The notes: generated by a model from the letters alone, not told the origin. A stretch of 64,000 nucleotides of DNA from Dryocola sp. LX212 (GCA_041504365.1 CP167917.1:4340001-4404000); one strand, 5' to 3'; numbered from the stretch's first letter, positions 40,643-56,857 are shown. Translations and numbers: made by a program.

Positions 40643-41973
40643 TACGCCAGTTTCTGGTCGCGGGTCATGTTTTCGAGGCTGTTTTCGTGGATAACCACGT
40701 TGTCTTCGATACGAATGCCGCCGAACGGCTTCATCGCTTCGATTTTCTGCCAGTTGAAATGCTTGCTGTACTGCCCTTCACGCCACGGCGCAAGCAGGGA
40801 TTCGATAAAGTAGATCCCCGGCTCGATGGTTAACACCATGCGCGGTTCAAGCATGCGGGTGCACCGCAGGTACGGATACTGGGACGGAGCCGCAAGATGC
40901 GTGCCGGTGTCATCCTGCATAAAGCCTGCAACATCATGCACCTGTAACCCGAGCGGATGGCCAATACCGTGCGGCATAAATGGTCCGGTGATCCCGGTTT
41001 CGACCATCGCCTCTTCGCTGATGTCGTTAACCAGCTGATGGCGGCGCAGCAGCTTAGCAAGGCGCTGATGGAACTGGACGTGATAGTCGGTATAGCGCAC
41101 GCCTGCTTTCAGCGTATCGATCAACGCCAGCTCTTCGGCGTTCATATCCTTGATAAGCTGAGCGTAGTCGCTGTCACCGTTGGCTGCCCAGGTACGGGTG
41201 AGGTCAGCGGCATAACCGTTGTATTCCGCACCAGCGTCCAGCAGGAAGCTGCGCATTTCAGCCGGTGCGCGATGATCCAGCTTAGTGTAATGCAGTACCG
41301 AAGCGTGTTCGTTCAGCGCCACGATGTTGCCGTAAGGCACATCGGTATCACGGTGTCCGGTTGCGGTCAGGTAGGCCTGGTTAATGTCGAACTCGCTCAT
41401 GCCTGACAGGAACGCTTCATGGGCAGCCTGATGACCCACTACGGCAGTCTTCTGGGCTTCACGCATACACGCCAGCTCGTAGTCAGTCTTATAAGCGCGA
41501 TGGTAGTGCAGGTAGTCGATAACCCCTTTCGGGTTGATGTTCGCCGCCTGAATATCAAGCTGCAAAGCGCGCTCCGGCACCGGGCCAATATAGCCGATAT
41601 TGCCGCGGGCGGCGGGAAGCTGGCTACCAATGCCGTCCGCCTTCGGCAGCGCGACCACGTCAATATCTTCTGTCCAGAAGGACTCAGGCAGCGGCTCTAC
41701 GTTATGCCAGTAGTCCACCGGCAGGTAGAACCATAATTTCGGTTTGTTAACGCCATCCACCAGCAGCCAGCAGTTTGGCACCTGAGTCACCGGTACCCAG
41801 GCCTTGAACTGCGGGTTCACTTTGAACGGATATGCATGGTCGTCAAGGAAGACGTTGAACAGCTCTCCGGAGTGAATTAACAGCGCATCAAGGTTAAAAC
41901 GCGCCAGGACATTGCGGGTGCGCTCCTGCAAGGTTGCCACATGATCTTTATAAAGCGAGGCCAGTGAATCCAT
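40642..41973 (-). CDS. pepQ: Xaa-Pro dipeptidase (prolidase)
   Basis: Cleaves dipeptides with C-terminal proline. 443 residues, the M24B fold: metal ligands lie in [19 protein letters not shown] (two Asp), [15 protein letters not shown] (His), LTIEPGIYF (Glu) and GIRIEDNVV (Glu). Divergent from fadB, with yigZ, trkH and hemG behind it. Confidence 0.97.
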   Translation of the reverse strand: MDSLASLYKDHVATLQERTRNVLARFNLDALLIHSGELFNVFLDDHAYPFKVNPQFKAWVPVTQVPNCWLLVDGVNKPKLWFYLPVDYWHNVEPLPESFWTEDIDVVALPKADGIGSQLPAARGNIGYIGPVPERALQLDIQAANINPKGVIDYLHYHRAYKTDYELACMREAQKTAVVGHQAAHEAFLSGMSEFDINQAYLTATGHRDTDVPYGNIVALNEHASVLHYTKLDHRAPAEMRSFLLDAGAEYNGYAADLTRTWAANGDSDYAQLIKDMNAEELALIDTLKAGVRYTDYHVQFHQRLAKLLRRHQLVNDISEEAMVETGITGPFMPHGIGHPLGLQVHDVAGFMQDDTGTHLAAPSQYPYLRCTRMLEPRMVLTIEPGIYFIESLLAPWREGQYSKHFNWQKIEAMKPFGGIRIEDNVVIHENSLENMTRDQKLA

Positions 41974-42120
41974 GATTTACCCTTCTGTTTTTATGATGTG
42001 TTCGCCACGCATCTTAGCACACCAGAACTCAGCCGACTTATTTCCGGGGCCTGTGATCACCGCTGCAAATATTTAAAGACTTATTTGCATTTCATTAACA
42101 TCAATTCCACACTCCCCTTC

Positions 42121-42137
42121 ATCTGGTACGACCAGAT
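42121..42137 (+). promoter_or_regulatory. FadR operator of fadBA
   Basis: ATCTGGTACGACCAGAT is a 17 bp near-perfect palindrome of the FadR type, lying 27 bases before the fadB ATG, the same place as in E. coli. FadR represses fadBA until long-chain acyl-CoA releases it. Confidence 0.92.
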
Positions 42138-42163
42138 CCCATTGCAGGATTCAGGAGACTGAC

Positions 42164-44353
42164 ATGCTCTACCAAGGTGAAACCCTACATCTCGACTGGC
42201 TGGAAGATAGCATCGCAGAACTGGTGTTTGATGCGCCCGGCTCGGTTAACAAACTCGACACCGCGACCGTCGCCAGCCTCGGCCACGCGCTCGACGTGCT
42301 GGAAAAGCAGAGCGGGCTTAAAGGCCTGCTGCTAAGTTCCAGCAAAGCCGCGTTTATCGTTGGCGCAGACATTACCGAATTCCTGTCGCTGTTCCAGGTT
42401 CCTGCCGAACAGCTGACCCACTGGCTGCAGTTTGCCAACGGCGTTTTCAACCGCCTGGAAGATCTGCCGGTCCCGACAATCGCCGCCGTTAACGGCTACG
42501 CGCTGGGCGGTGGATGTGAGTGTGTGCTTGCAACCGATTATCGCCTGGCAACGCCGGACGCGCGCATTGGCCTGCCGGAAACCAAGCTGGGCATTATGCC
42601 GGGCTTTGGCGGCTCCGTTCGCCTGCCGCGTTTATTGGGCGCAGACAGCGCGCTGGAAATTATCACCGCAGGCAAAGACGTCAGCGCTGATGAAGCACTG
42701 AAAATCGGCCTGGTCGACGGCGTAGTAAAAGCGGAGAAACTGCGTGACGGCGCGATTGCCGTCCTGCGCCAGGCAATTAACGGCGATCTGGACTGGAAAG
42801 CAAAACGCGCGCCCAAGCTTCAGCCGCTGAAGCTCAGCAAAATCGAAGCGACCATGAGCTTCACCATCGCCAAAAGCATGGTGATGCAGATTGCGGGCAA
42901 GCACTACCCTGCCCCGATGACCGCCGTGAAAACTATCGAAGCTGCCGCAAAGCTGGGCCGCGACGAAGCACTACAGCTGGAGACGCAAAGCTTTGTGCCT
43001 CTGGCCCGCTCTGATGAAGCCCGTGCGCTGGTTGGGATTTTCCTTAATGACCAGTACGTTAAAAGTCAGGCTAAGAAACTGACCAAAAATACCGAAACCC
43101 CGAAACAGGCTGCCGTACTCGGCGCCGGGATCATGGGTGGCGGCATTGCTTATCAGTCCGCCTGGAAGGGCGTGCCGGTATTAATGAAGGATATTAACGA
43201 CAGGTCGCTGACGCTGGGTATGAACGAAGCCAGCAAGCTTCTTAATAAACAGCTGGAACGCGGCAAAATCGACGGCATGAAGCTGGCGGGCGTGATTGCC
43301 ACCATCCATCCAACGCTTGATTACGCAGGTTTCGAGCGAGTTGATGTGGTCGTGGAAGCCGTTGTCGAAAACCCGAAAGTGAAGAAAGCCGTGCTGGCGG
43401 AAGTGGAAGATAAAGTTCGCCCGGATACCGTGCTGGCTTCTAACACCTCTACCATCCCAATCAGCGAGCTGGCTAACAGCCTGAAGCGCCCGGAAAACTT
43501 CTGCGGCATGCACTTCTTTAACCCGGTGCACCGTATGCCGCTGGTTGAAGTGATTCGCGGCGAGAAAACGTCTGAGCAAACCGTGGCGACCGTCGTGGCA
43601 TGGGCCAGCAAGATGGGCAAAACGCCAATCGTGGTTAACGACTGCGCTGGCTTCTTTGTTAACCGCGTGCTGTTCCCGTACTTTGCAGGCTTCAGCCAGC
43701 TGATGCGCGACGGCGCGGACTTCCGCCAGATCGACAAGGTGATGGAAAAACAGTTTGGCTGGCCGATGGGCCCGGCTTATCTGCTGGACGTTGTGGGCAT
43801 CGATACCGCGCACCACGCGCAGGCCGTGATGGCCGTTGGCTTCCCACAGCGGATGCAGAAAGATTATCGCGATGCGATTGATACCATGTTCGACGCAGGC
43901 CGCTACGGCCAGAAAACGCAACAGGGTTTCTATCGTTATAAAGAAGACAGCAAAGGCAAGCCGCGCAAAGAGCAGGATGAATCCACGGACGCGCTGCTGG
44001 CGGACGTCAGCAAGCCGCGCCAAGGTTTCAGCGATGAAGAGATTATCGCCCGTATGATGATCCCGATGGTCAACGAAGTCGTGCGCTGTCTGGAAGAAGG
44101 CATTATTGCCAGCCCCGCAGAAGCGGACATGGCGCTGGTTTACGGCCTGGGCTTCCCTCCGTTCCACGGCGGCGCGTTCCGCTGGCTGGACACGATTGGC
44201 AGCACGAAGTATCTCGACATGGCGCAGCAGTATGAGCATCTTGGCCCGCTCTACCTGGTGCCGGACGGTCTGCGTGCAAAAGCGTCCCGTAACGAGCCTT
44301 ATTATCCACCGGTTGAGCCAGCACGCCCGGCCACCGACCTGAAAAGCGCCTGA
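42164..44353 (+). CDS. fadB: Fatty acid oxidation complex alpha subunit
   Basis: Multifunctional enzyme of aerobic beta-oxidation: enoyl-CoA hydratase/isomerase and 3-hydroxyacyl-CoA dehydrogenase. 729 residues. The N-terminal crotonase domain holds Glu119 and Glu139; the NAD fold starts at [11 protein letters not shown] near 318; the dehydrogenase His lies in [14 protein letters not shown] near 450. AGGAG precedes ATG 42164. It forms the operon fadBA under FadR. Confidence 0.98.
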   Translation: MLYQGETLHLDWLEDSIAELVFDAPGSVNKLDTATVASLGHALDVLEKQSGLKGLLLSSSKAAFIVGADITEFLSLFQVPAEQLTHWLQFANGVFNRLEDLPVPTIAAVNGYALGGGCECVLATDYRLATPDARIGLPETKLGIMPGFGGSVRLPRLLGADSALEIITAGKDVSADEALKIGLVDGVVKAEKLRDGAIAVLRQAINGDLDWKAKRAPKLQPLKLSKIEATMSFTIAKSMVMQIAGKHYPAPMTAVKTIEAAAKLGRDEALQLETQSFVPLARSDEARALVGIFLNDQYVKSQAKKLTKNTETPKQAAVLGAGIMGGGIAYQSAWKGVPVLMKDINDRSLTLGMNEASKLLNKQLERGKIDGMKLAGVIATIHPTLDYAGFERVDVVVEAVVENPKVKKAVLAEVEDKVRPDTVLASNTSTIPISELANSLKRPENFCGMHFFNPVHRMPLVEVIRGEKTSEQTVATVVAWASKMGKTPIVVNDCAGFFVNRVLFPYFAGFSQLMRDGADFRQIDKVMEKQFGWPMGPAYLLDVVGIDTAHHAQAVMAVGFPQRMQKDYRDAIDTMFDAGRYGQKTQQGFYRYKEDSKGKPRKEQDESTDALLADVSKPRQGFSDEEIIARMMIPMVNEVVRCLEEGIIASPAEADMALVYGLGFPPFHGGAFRWLDTIGSTKYLDMAQQYEHLGPLYLVPDGLRAKASRNEPYYPPVEPARPATDLKSA

Positions 44354-45526
<1,173 letters not shown>

Positions 45527-45537
45527 AGGGTGATAGC

Positions 45538-45564
45538 GGCGGATGGCGCTTACGCTTATCCGCC
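45538..45564. repeat. REP element after fadA
   Basis: GGCGGATGGCGCTTACGCTTATCCGCC-type palindrome (27 bases), the same family as at 2245 and 48560. Confidence 0.85.
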
Positions 45565-45602
45565 TTAAAGAAACAGCTTCGCAGAGTTTAGTTGCCGTTC
45601 TT

Positions 45603-45627
45603 CCCGCCTGTCAGGGGCGGGTTTTTT
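45603..45627 (+). terminator. fadBA terminator
   Basis: CCCGCC (45603-45608), loop, GGCGGG (45616-45621) followed by six T. It lies between the convergent fadBA and fre genes. Confidence 0.85.
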
Positions 45628-45633
45628 ATGGCG

Positions 45634-46335
45634 TCAGATAAACGCGAAGGCATCGCCAAACATACGCTCGGGATTGGCACCACGCTCGTTGCAGAACAGT
45701 TCACGGGCAATTTTCGCCATCTCAAAGCGCCCTGCGATATAGATATCGTGCCCGCTCAGCGTACCGTAATCCTGCATGACCGCCGTTAATACGGTGCCAT
45801 TTCGTCCGCGCCACTCGCCTTCAGGTTGCTCAACCACCGCTTCAACACGCAGATTTTCATGCTGAACCGAAAGCGCCTCCAGCTCGGCCAGATCGTAAAG
45901 ATGCTTCTCTTCACGCCCGCCCCAGTAAATTGCGATTTCACGTTGTGGATTGCGCTCCAGCGCCGTCAGCAGAATCGAACGAACGTAGGAGAAACCAGTG
46001 CCGCCCGCAATCAAAATCAGAGGGCGTTCTTCGTCGTCACGCAGCCAGGCGTCGCCGTGGGGAATATCCACCACGATCTCTTTGTCTTTCAGGATGCGGT
46101 CCATGACGGCCATCGCGTACAGGTTCAGCTCCGAGGCTCCGATGTGCAGCTCGATAAACTCCTGCTCGCCCGGCGTGGAGGCCATAGAAAACGGGCGCTT
46201 ATCACGCTCGTCCATCACCACCATCAGATACTGACCTGCCTGAAAGGAGAAATCCGCTTCCGGCAGTAATCGAACGCGGTAAACCGTGTCCGTTATCGCT
46301 TCTACCGAGGTCACTTTACAGCTTAAGGTTGTCAT
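45634..46335 (-). CDS. fre: NAD(P)H-flavin reductase
   Basis: Reduces free flavins with NAD(P)H; supplies reduced flavin for UbiD/UbiX-type chemistry and for ferric reduction. 233 residues from ATG 46335 ([10 protein letters not shown]). Flavin site RPFSMAS near 46-52 and nucleotide site [12 protein letters not shown] near 108-119 match the FNR family. Downstream of ubiD by 45 bases. Confidence 0.96.
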   Translation of the reverse strand: MTTLSCKVTSVEAITDTVYRVRLLPEADFSFQAGQYLMVVMDERDKRPFSMASTPGEQEFIELHIGASELNLYAMAVMDRILKDKEIVVDIPHGDAWLRDDEERPLILIAGGTGFSYVRSILLTALERNPQREIAIYWGGREEKHLYDLAELEALSVQHENLRVEAVVEQPEGEWRGRNGTVLTAVMQDYGTLSGHDIYIAGRFEMAKIARELFCNERGANPERMFGDAFAFI

Positions 46336-46380
46336 GCGTCCCCTCTGTCGGGTCAATAATGCTAAACGGTAAACCCGCCC

Positions 46381-47874
46381 TCAGGCGTCTTTATCGTTAT
46401 CGAAAATAGCCAGTTCATCCCAGATTGCATCTATCCGCGCGCAGACTTCCGCATCTTTTTTGATAGGACGCCCCCACTCACGCTGGGTCTCTCCTGGCCA
46501 TTTATTGGTGGCATCCAGTCCCATTTTTGAACCAAGGCCGGAAACCGGCGAGGCAAAATCCAGATAATCGATCGGAGTGTTCTCAACCAGAACGGTATCA
46601 CGCGCCGGATCCATACGCGTAGTGATGGCCCAGATAACATCGTTCCAGTCACGCGCGTTCACATCGTCATCGCATACAATGACAAACTTGGTGTACATAA
46701 ACTGCCGCAGGAAGGACCAGACGCCCATCATCACGCGCTTCGCGTGGCCGGCGTACTGCTTTTTAATGGTCACAACCGCAAGGCGATAGGAGCACCCTTC
46801 CGGCGGCAGGTAGAAATCGACAATTTCCGGGAACTGCTTTTGCAGAATTGGCACGAAGACTTCGTTTAGCGCCACGCCAAGCACCGCCGGTTCATCCGGT
46901 GGGCGACCAGTGTAGGTGGAGTGATAAATCGCATCCTCACGCTGGGTAATGTGCGTGACGGTAAACACCGGGAAGCTGTCTATTTCATTGTAATAGCCCG
47001 TGTGGTCACCATACGGCCCTTCCGGCGCCATTTCGCCCTGTTCGATGTAGCCTTCCAGCACGATTTCAGCGCTGGCCGGGACTTCGAGATCGTTGGAAAG
47101 ACACTTCACCACTTCGGTTTTTGTGCCGCGCAAAAGCCCGGCAAAAGCATATTCAGATAGCGTATCCGGCACCGGCGTTACTGCGCCAAGAATTGTAGCC
47201 GGATCTGCGCCTAGCGCCACGGAAACCGGGAAGCGTTCACCTGGATGCGCCGCGCACCATTCTTGAAAATCCAGCGCGCCGCCGCGATGGGACAGCCAGC
47301 GCATAATCAGCTTATTTTTACCGATGAGCTGCTGGCGATAAATCCCCAGGTTCTGTCGCTCTTTATGCGGACCGCGCGTTACGGTCAGCCCCCAGGTAAT
47401 CAGCGGCGCGGCATCTTCTGGCCAGCACTGCATGATTGGGATGCGGGAAAGGTCCACTTCATCGCCTTCCCAGATGCGTTCCTGACAGGGCGCGCCGCGC
47501 AGCCTTTTGGTCGGCATATTCAGCACTTGTTTGAACTGGGGGAGTTTATCGAAAAGGTCGCGGAAGCCTTTTGGCGGCTCCGGCTCTTTCAGAAAGGCCA
47601 GCAGTTTACCCACTTCGCGCAGGGCGGTGACATCTTCCTGCCCCATGCCCATTGCCACTCGCTTCGGCGTGCCGAACAGGTTACACAGCACCGGCATGCT
47701 GTACCCCTTCGGGTTCTCGAACAGCAGCGCCGGACCGTTTGCGCGAAGCGTACGATCGGCAATTTCAGTCATTTCCAGATGCGGATCGACTGGCATCGAG
47801 ATACGTTTCAGCTCACCGCGCTGCTCAAGCAGCGTCATAAAGTCGCGCAGGTCGTGGTATTTCATGCAATTCAT
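46381..47874 (-). CDS. ubiD: 4-hydroxy-3-polyprenylbenzoate decarboxylase
   Basis: Prenyl-FMN-dependent decarboxylase of ubiquinone synthesis. 497 residues from ATG 47874 ([12 protein letters not shown]), as in E. coli; a start at 47865 (MKYHD) is also well placed for a ribosome binding site. Conserved [25 protein letters not shown] and [12 protein letters not shown] (catalytic Glu region) are intact. Longer upstream reading frames run antisense to rfaH and are not coding. The companion UbiX is not in the window. Confidence 0.97.
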   Translation of the reverse strand: MNCMKYHDLRDFMTLLEQRGELKRISMPVDPHLEMTEIADRTLRANGPALLFENPKGYSMPVLCNLFGTPKRVAMGMGQEDVTALREVGKLLAFLKEPEPPKGFRDLFDKLPQFKQVLNMPTKRLRGAPCQERIWEGDEVDLSRIPIMQCWPEDAAPLITWGLTVTRGPHKERQNLGIYRQQLIGKNKLIMRWLSHRGGALDFQEWCAAHPGERFPVSVALGADPATILGAVTPVPDTLSEYAFAGLLRGTKTEVVKCLSNDLEVPASAEIVLEGYIEQGEMAPEGPYGDHTGYYNEIDSFPVFTVTHITQREDAIYHSTYTGRPPDEPAVLGVALNEVFVPILQKQFPEIVDFYLPPEGCSYRLAVVTIKKQYAGHAKRVMMGVWSFLRQFMYTKFVIVCDDDVNARDWNDVIWAITTRMDPARDTVLVENTPIDYLDFASPVSGLGSKMGLDATNKWPGETQREWGRPIKKDAEVCARIDAIWDELAIFDNDKDA

Positions 47875-48051
47875 CCTGGCCCTGAGAATGCCCGCCATTA
47901 TACGGACTTCATCCGGAGCATGCTGTATTTTTGTTAAAAACGAGTAACAGCCTGGACAATAACCGCATGGCGATTGGTTATACTTGTGTCGGTATCTCTC
48001 AGTACGGGCTTTTGCTATTCTTCCGCCCTCAATGAGGTGAGATGAGAAATT

Positions 48052-48540
48052 ATGGAATCCTGGTATCTTCTGTACTGTAAACGAGGACAGCTGCTGCGGG
48101 CGCAAGAGCATCTTGAGCGTCAGGCGGTGAACTGCCTTACTCCGATGATCACGCTGGAAAAAATGGTGCGTGGCAAAAGAACTGCAGTCAGCGAGCCTTT
48201 GTTCCCGAACTATATGTTCGTCAAATTCGATCCTGAAAGTATCCATACCACCACGGTGAATTCTACCCGTGGCGTCAGCCATTTCGTTCGTTTTGGCGCG
48301 CAGCCTGCCAGCGTCCCGGAAGACGTTATTGACCAGCTAATTAACTACCATCCTGAAAATGTTACCGACCCGGATACCCCCTATCCCGGCGACAGCGTGG
48401 TCATTACCGAAGGGGCGTTCGAAGGGCTGGAAGCGATATTCAGCGAGCCGGACGGGGAAGCGCGATCTATGCTGCTGCTCAATCTGCTGAACAAGCAGGT
48501 CAGGCAGAGCGTTAAGAACACGGATTTCAGGAAAGTTTAA
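48052..48540 (+). CDS. rfaH: Transcription antiterminator RfaH
   Basis: NusG paralogue that is recruited at ops sites and allows transcription and translation of long operons (LPS, capsule, secretion). 162 residues with an NGN domain and a C-terminal KOW that switches fold. Conserved start [14 protein letters not shown]. Divergent from ubiD, and followed by a REP unit and the convergent hemB. No ops element is expected upstream of its own gene. Confidence 0.97.
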   Translation: MESWYLLYCKRGQLLRAQEHLERQAVNCLTPMITLEKMVRGKRTAVSEPLFPNYMFVKFDPESIHTTTVNSTRGVSHFVRFGAQPASVPEDVIDQLINYHPENVTDPDTPYPGDSVVITEGAFEGLEAIFSEPDGEARSMLLLNLLNKQVRQSVKNTDFRKV

Positions 48541-48559
48541 AACGAAAGGCCAGTCGTAG

Positions 48560-48586
48560 GGCGGATAAGCGTAAGCGTCATCCGCC
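48560..48586. repeat. REP element between rfaH and hemB
   Basis: A 27-base palindrome of the type GGCGGATAAGCG...CATCCGCC, the reverse orientation of the copies at 2245 and 45538. It lies between two convergent genes, where it may stop or stabilise both transcripts. Confidence 0.85.
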
Positions 48587-48601
48587 GCTACAAAATAAAA
48601 C

Positions 48602-49624
<1,023 letters not shown>

Positions 49625-49639
49625 TTACTTTCTCCTGAT

Positions 49640-50419
49640 TTAAGCCAGCCGGAATAAGCGGCGGGCATTGTCATCTGTTACTTGCGCAAGCCAGGCGGGA
49701 TCTTCTCCTCGCCACAGGGCAACCTGATTAAGGATATGGGGCAAGTAGCAGGGTTCGTTGCGGCGGGAAGCAGGTTTTGGTTTTAGATCCCGGGGCAACA
49801 AATAGGGGGCGTCTGTCTCCAGCAGAAGCTGCTGGGCTGGTATGACGGGCAGCAGCTCACGCAGTTCAAGCCCACGGCGCTCGTCGCAGACCCAGCCGGT
49901 GATGCCGATAAACAGGCCGCGAGCCAGGCATTCACGCGCTTCGTCCTGCGTGCCGGTAAAACAGTGCAGCACCACGCCCGGAAGCTTATCCAGCCACGGA
50001 TCCAGCAGGGTTATGAAACGTTCGTGCGCTTCACGGCAGTGCAGAAACACCGGCATTACCAGGTCGGCGGCAAGCGCCAGCTGGGCGGTAAAGGCCCGCT
50101 CCTGTTCGGCAGGCGTAGAGAAGTTGCGGTTGAAATCCAGGCCGCACTCGCCTATTGCAACCACTTCCGGCGCAACGGCGAGCCGATAGATTGCCTCTGC
50201 CGTTGCATTCTGCCACTGGCTGGCATCATGGGGATGGACGCCCGCGGTGGACCAGCAGCTTTCATACTGCTGCGCCATCGCTAATGCCTGCTGGCTTTCA
50301 TGCAGGCTGGTCCCGGTCAGCAGCATGCCGCTGACGCCCGCCTGATGCGCACGCTGTACGACTTCCGCGTGATCTTTGGCAAATTGTGAGCTGGTAAGGT
50401 TTACACCGATATCAAACAT
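49640..50419 (-). CDS. tatD: TatD family metal-dependent deoxyribonuclease
   Basis: 3'-5' DNase linked to DNA repair and fragmentation rather than to Tat export itself. 259 residues from ATG 50419. The metal site includes GECGLD, HCREAHE, HCFTG and [12 protein letters not shown] hairpin (50437-50456) separates it from tatC, so it may be partly uncoupled. Confidence 0.95.
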   Translation of the reverse strand: MFDIGVNLTSSQFAKDHAEVVQRAHQAGVSGMLLTGTSLHESQQALAMAQQYESCWSTAGVHPHDASQWQNATAEAIYRLAVAPEVVAIGECGLDFNRNFSTPAEQERAFTAQLALAADLVMPVFLHCREAHERFITLLDPWLDKLPGVVLHCFTGTQDEARECLARGLFIGITGWVCDERRGLELRELLPVIPAQQLLLETDAPYLLPRDLKPKPASRRNEPCYLPHILNQVALWRGEDPAWLAQVTDDNARRLFRLA

Positions 50420-50436
50420 ATAGCGTTCCAAACGAC

Positions 50437-50456
50437 GACCGCCCTGACGGGCGGTC
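50437..50456 (-). terminator. Possible attenuator between tatC and tatD
   Basis: GACCGCCC, loop TGAC, GGGCGGTC, a perfect 8 bp stem in the 47-base tatC-tatD gap. On the minus strand it is followed by GTCGTTTGG, a weak T-tract, so read-through into tatD is likely. Confidence 0.5.
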
Positions 50457-50466
50457 TGTTTTGCAA

Positions 50467-51264
50467 TCAGGACTCTTTTTCTGAGTGCTTGTCTTCTGCT
50501 TCGGCTTCCGCTTCCGCCTCTTCATCCTCGACCCCATCCCGGCGACCTTTGCCGACATAGTAACGAGAGAAGAATACGCCCACTTCAAACAGGCAGTACA
50601 TCGGTATCGCCAGCAGCGTCTGGGAGAAGATATCCGGCGGCGTCAGCAGCATGCCGACAATAAAGGCACCCACGAAGATATAAGGGCGCTTTTTCTTCAG
50701 TGCTTCCGGAGTTGTTACGCCCATCCAGCACAGCAGTACGATGGCAACCGGCACTTCAAAGGCCGCACCGAAGGCCATAAACAGCGTCATGACGAAATCG
50801 AGGTATTTACTGATGTCCGTCGAGACGACTACGCCGACCGGGGCAGTTTTGGTCAAAAAACCAAACGCCAGCGGGAACACCACGAAGTAAGCAAAAGCGA
50901 TACCGATATAGAACAGCAGCGAGCTGGAGAACAGCAGCGGCATCACCAGCTTGCGCTCGTGTTTGTACAGCGCTGGGGCAATAAACGCCCACAGCTGATA
51001 GAGAATGACCGGCGCGGAGAGAATCAACGAAACGTAGATCGTAAGTTTAATCGGCGTAAAGAACGGTGACGCTACGTCTGTTGCGATCATCGTGGAGCCG
51101 ACGGGCATCTGGCTTATCAGCGGAGCGGAGACAATCTGATAAATGTCATTAGCGAAATAAACCAGCGCCAGAAAAATCACCAGCACAGCGATAATGCTGT
51201 TTAACAGTCGCTTGCGCAGCTCAATCAGGTGGGTGATGAGCGGTTGGGTATCTTCAACGGCCAT
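50467..51264 (-). CDS. tatC: Sec-independent protein translocase subunit TatC
   Basis: Six-transmembrane receptor of the twin-arginine pathway that binds the RR signal of folded substrates. 265 residues, slightly longer than E. coli TatC (258). The [20 protein letters not shown] start, the conserved Pro and Glu loops, and the C-terminal acidic tail are seen; the tail has EA repeats ([12 protein letters not shown]). Two bases after tatB. Confidence 0.97.
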   Translation of the reverse strand: MAVEDTQPLITHLIELRKRLLNSIIAVLVIFLALVYFANDIYQIVSAPLISQMPVGSTMIATDVASPFFTPIKLTIYVSLILSAPVILYQLWAFIAPALYKHERKLVMPLLFSSSLLFYIGIAFAYFVVFPLAFGFLTKTAPVGVVVSTDISKYLDFVMTLFMAFGAAFEVPVAIVLLCWMGVTTPEALKKKRPYIFVGAFIVGMLLTPPDIFSQTLLAIPMYCLFEVGVFFSRYYVGKGRRDGVEDEEAEAEAEAEDKHSEKES

Positions 51265-51266
51265 GT

Positions 51267-51821
51267 TTACTTTTTATCACTCGAAGGTTGAGGTGAAACT
51301 GGGGCGGCAACAGGCTCCGGTACAGGTTTTACCTGGGGCTGGACGTGTTCTTCTGACGGTACAACAGAGGGCTCGGTGACTGGGGTTGCTTCAACCTCAG
51401 GCGCCTGGTCTGGTGCGCTGGCCTGATGAGCGGCCGCAGCGGGCGTAACGCCTTCGTGGCTGTCCTGCGCATCTTTCACCAGCGGATTATGGATGGTGTG
51501 CGCCTCATCGCTGCTTTGTTCAGGATCCTGGGTATAGGAACGCTTCATGGATTCTGCTGCCTGACGCAATTCATCCATTGAGGCCTTTAGCTCCGGCGTC
51601 AGGTGGTCCAGGCTCGCTTTTTCAACCTTTTTCAGACTGTCCTGCAGCTCCTGGATTTTCAGCTCTTGAGCAAGCTCGTTCTGCACCGTTGAGGCCAGAG
51701 AACGCAACGCCCTGATCCAACCCACAACCGTTTTTACCGCTACCGGCAGACGTTGCGGCCCCAGAACTACGAGGCCGATCACGAAGACTAATAACAGTTC
51801 GCTGAAACCAATATCGAACAC
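51267..51821 (-). CDS. tatB: Sec-independent protein translocase subunit TatB
   Basis: Single-pass subunit that forms the substrate-binding site with TatC. 184 residues: N-terminal [22 protein letters not shown] (membrane segment then GP hinge), an amphipathic helix, and a long Pro/Val/Glu-rich C-terminal tail that is expected to be variable. It lies 3 bases after tatA and 2 before tatC. Confidence 0.96.
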   Translation of the reverse strand: MFDIGFSELLLVFVIGLVVLGPQRLPVAVKTVVGWIRALRSLASTVQNELAQELKIQELQDSLKKVEKASLDHLTPELKASMDELRQAAESMKRSYTQDPEQSSDEAHTIHNPLVKDAQDSHEGVTPAAAAHQASAPDQAPEVEATPVTEPSVVPSEEHVQPQVKPVPEPVAAPVSPQPSSDKK

Positions 51822-51824
51822 GGT

Positions 51825-52085
51825 TTACACCTGCTCTTTATCGTTGCTCTTTGCTTCGTCTTTTTTCACGTCGCCAGCAGGTTTTTCTGCCAGGTTCTTC
51901 GCGGTAAAGTCCGCGTCCTGAACAGAGGTGTCTTTCTCTTTAGGTTCGTCATCGTTCATGGCTTTTTTGAAGCCTTTAATAGAAGCGCCCAGGTCGGAAC
52001 CAATGGAACCCAGCTTCTTAGTACCGAACAGCAGAACGACGATGACGGCAATGATCACTAATTGCCAGATACTGATACCACCCAT
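51825..52085 (-). CDS. tatA: Sec-independent protein translocase subunit TatA
   Basis: Single-pass subunit that polymerises to form the passage for folded proteins. 86 residues: [25 protein letters not shown] membrane segment, amphipathic helix ([17 protein letters not shown]) and an acidic Lys-rich tail. First gene of tatABC, following ubiB. Confidence 0.97.
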   Translation of the reverse strand: MGGISIWQLVIIAVIVVLLFGTKKLGSIGSDLGASIKGFKKAMNDDEPKEKDTSVQDADFTAKNLAEKPAGDVKKDEAKSNDKEQV

Positions 52086-52164
52086 AATATTGCCTCAAAT
52101 CACTAAGATGTTTGTGTAACGGCCGATATTATACGGCACGTTGCCTGTTAATGACGATTAAAAT

Positions 52165-54407
<2,243 letters not shown>

Positions 54408-54420
54408 CAGCAACCCCCGA

Positions 54421-55176
54421 TCAGAATTTGTAGCCACGATGCAGGGCAACGATCCCGGCGGTCAGGTTGTAATAGGTGGTATTTTCAAAACCTGCGCCTT
54501 CCATCATCGCCTTCAGGGTCTCCTGGTCGGGATGCATGCGGATAGACTCGGCCAGATAGCGGTAGCTCTCTGCGTCCTGCGCAACGACTTCACCAATGCG
54601 CGGCAGAATGTGGAAAGAATACGCGTCGTAGGCTTTGCTCAGCGGTTCAATGATCGGCTTGGAGAATTCCAGCACCAGCAGGCGACCGCCCGGCTTGAGC
54701 ACGCGATACATGGAGCGCAGCGCTTTTTCTTTATCGGTAACGTTACGCAGGCCGAAAGAGATGGTGATGCAGTCGAAGAAATTGTCCGGGAACGGCAGCG
54801 CTTCCGCATTTGCCTGCACGTAGTTCACGTTGCCGACAATGCCGATGTTGCGCAGCTTTTCACGGCCCATTTTCAGCATCGAGTCGTTGATATCTGCCAG
54901 AACCACTTCGCCCGTTTCACCCACCAGACGAGAAAACTTCGCGGTCAAATCGCCCGTTCCGCCAGCAAGATCCAGCACCCGCTGCCCGCGACGCACGCCG
55001 CTGCAGTCAATGGTGAAGCGCTTCCAGATACGATGGACGCCGAACGACATCAGGTCATTCATCACGTCGTATTTGGCGGCCACAGAGTGGAATACATGCG
55101 CCACCATATCGGCCTTCTGCTCTTTCGCTACGGTGCGGAAGCCAAAGTGTGTTGTTTCCTGGGATTCGTCGACCAT
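54421..55176 (-). CDS. ubiE: Bifunctional ubiquinone/menaquinone methyltransferase UbiE
   Basis: SAM-dependent C-methylation in both quinone pathways. 251 residues, with the SAM motif [11 protein letters not shown] near 69-79 and the signature [17 protein letters not shown] near 38-54. First of ubiE-ubiJ-ubiB, with 13 bases to ubiJ. Confidence 0.98.
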   Translation of the reverse strand: MVDESQETTHFGFRTVAKEQKADMVAHVFHSVAAKYDVMNDLMSFGVHRIWKRFTIDCSGVRRGQRVLDLAGGTGDLTAKFSRLVGETGEVVLADINDSMLKMGREKLRNIGIVGNVNYVQANAEALPFPDNFFDCITISFGLRNVTDKEKALRSMYRVLKPGGRLLVLEFSKPIIEPLSKAYDAYSFHILPRIGEVVAQDAESYRYLAESIRMHPDQETLKAMMEGAGFENTTYYNLTAGIVALHRGYKF

Positions 55177-55273
55177 CTCAATGCCTGCTTATCAAAAAAA
55201 GGTTCGTGAAGTGTAACAGAATGGCCGCTAAAGCCCTATGCTTCAAGCCTGCTGACGCAACCTTTGCTTAGCT

Positions 55274-56701
55274 TTACCCGACGCTTTGCCGGTCCTCTAA
55301 GCCACTGTCCTGGCGTATCTCTTCGCTGTGTGCATGTCCGACTCTCGCCGTATTGTCTTCATCTTCCTGCCGCGCCTGGTCGACTAAATCCGGATTAATC
55401 TCGCGCTTAACCTCAACGCCCAGCCCGCGGAACGCATCGGCCTGAGCAAGAATATTTCCGCGTCCGGAGGCGAGCTTTTTCATCGCCTGCCGGTAGTTGT
55501 CCTGCGCCTTGTCCAGGCTCTGCCCGATGGCGGACATGTCATCAACGAACAGGCGCATTTTGTCATACAGTCGACCCGCACGTTCTGCAATTTGCTGCGC
55601 ATTGCGGCTCTGATGCTCATAACGCCACAAATTGGTAATGGTGCGCAGCGCCACCAGCAACGTTGTCGGGCTGACCAGCATAATATTGTTCTTCAGCGCT
55701 TCGCTTATCAGCTCCGGCTGGCGATCGATGGCGAGCAGAAAGGCAGGTTCGACCGGGATAAACATCAGCACGTAATCGAGTGAGCGCAGGCCGGGTAGCT
55801 GCTGGTAGTCTTTGCGGCTGAGCAGCCGGATATGATTGCGGACGGCGGCAATATGCTCGTTCAAAGCCCCTTCCCGCGTAAATTCATCGTCGCCGTTAAA
55901 GTAGCGCTCGTAGGCCACCAGCGTCATTTTCGCATCGATGACCACATCTTTGCCCTGCGGCAGACGGACGATAACATCCGGCTGCATGCGGCTGTTGTTT
56001 TCCAACTGGATATTTACCTGAGTCTGGTATTCATGGCCTTCCCGCAGGCCAGAGGCTTCCAGCACGCGAGTCAGCACCACTTCACCCCAGTTACCCTGAG
56101 TTTTATTGTCGCCTTTCAGCGCTTTGGTGAGATTGAGGGCTTCCTGCGCCATTTGCGCATTGAGCTGTTGAAGGCTGCGAATTTCGTGGGTGAGCGTATG
56201 ACGCTCGCGAGCTTCCTGCCCGAAGCTGTCCTGCACCTGACGGCGGAAGCCATCGAGCTGCTCACGCAGCGGCGTAAGCAGGCCGTTCAGGCTCTGGCGG
56301 TTTTGTTCTTCAACTTTGCGTCCGCTTTGCTCAAAAATCCGGTTGGCGAGGTTTTCAAACTGCTCGCTCAGGCGCTGTTCGCTGTTGATCATCTGGCGGT
56401 GTTTGTCTTCGGCGTTCAGCCGGGTTTGCTCAAGAAGCGTGGTGAGCTCGCGCAGGTCAGCTTCCTGCGTGCTGTTGATTTCAAGCTGGGTGCGCAGTTC
56501 GCGGTTAAGCTGTTCGCACTCTTCTTTCCAGTGCTGATTCTGGACAAGCTCCTGCCGGGTCGCCTTAAGCTCGCCATAAACTTCCCGCTGTTCTTCAAGC
56601 AGGAGCGTCTGCTTTTGCGCTGCCCGCAGGCTCGCGATCAGCCATCCTGTTAATACTCCTACCAGGGCAATACCCACCCCGAAGAGAACTGAAATATCCA
56701 T
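55274..56701 (-). CDS. rmuC: DNA recombination protein RmuC
   Basis: Limits recombination between short inverted repeats; thought to be a nuclease-domain protein. 475 residues from ATG 56701. N-terminal membrane anchor (about 5-25), a long coiled coil (about 30-200) and the C-terminal PD-(D/E)XK-like domain (GEVVLTRVLEASG, MQPDVIVRLPQGKDVVIDAKM). GGGAGG lies before the ATG, which excludes the longer reading frame. Confidence 0.93.
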   Translation of the reverse strand: MDISVLFGVGIALVGVLTGWLIASLRAAQKQTLLLEEQREVYGELKATRQELVQNQHWKEECEQLNRELRTQLEINSTQEADLRELTTLLEQTRLNAEDKHRQMINSEQRLSEQFENLANRIFEQSGRKVEEQNRQSLNGLLTPLREQLDGFRRQVQDSFGQEARERHTLTHEIRSLQQLNAQMAQEALNLTKALKGDNKTQGNWGEVVLTRVLEASGLREGHEYQTQVNIQLENNSRMQPDVIVRLPQGKDVVIDAKMTLVAYERYFNGDDEFTREGALNEHIAAVRNHIRLLSRKDYQQLPGLRSLDYVLMFIPVEPAFLLAIDRQPELISEALKNNIMLVSPTTLLVALRTITNLWRYEHQSRNAQQIAERAGRLYDKMRLFVDDMSAIGQSLDKAQDNYRQAMKKLASGRGNILAQADAFRGLGVEVKREINPDLVDQARQEDEDNTARVGHAHSEEIRQDSGLEDRQSVG

Positions 56702-56823
56702 TGCGCCTCCCGCAATCCAAGCCAAACACCAGCAAGCTAAAATTGTGCTGTATAAATGTCCAGATGAAAAGGAGTTTACTGCGAGGCGTTACGCAAAGCG
56801 TAAATTTAAAGAACGTCTGGCTA

Positions 56824-56857
56824 TAAAAAAGGCGGATGAAACGTTTTCACCCGCCTG
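56824..56857 (-). terminator. udp terminator
   Basis: On the minus strand AGGCGGGTGAAAACG, loop, TTTCATCCGCCTTTTTTAT. It lies about 50 bases after the udp stop and before rmuC. Confidence 0.88.

Noticed and set aside
47875..48282. N-terminal extension of the ubiD reading frame
   Set aside because: It would overlap the divergent rfaH gene; the family start is at 47874 (or 47865).
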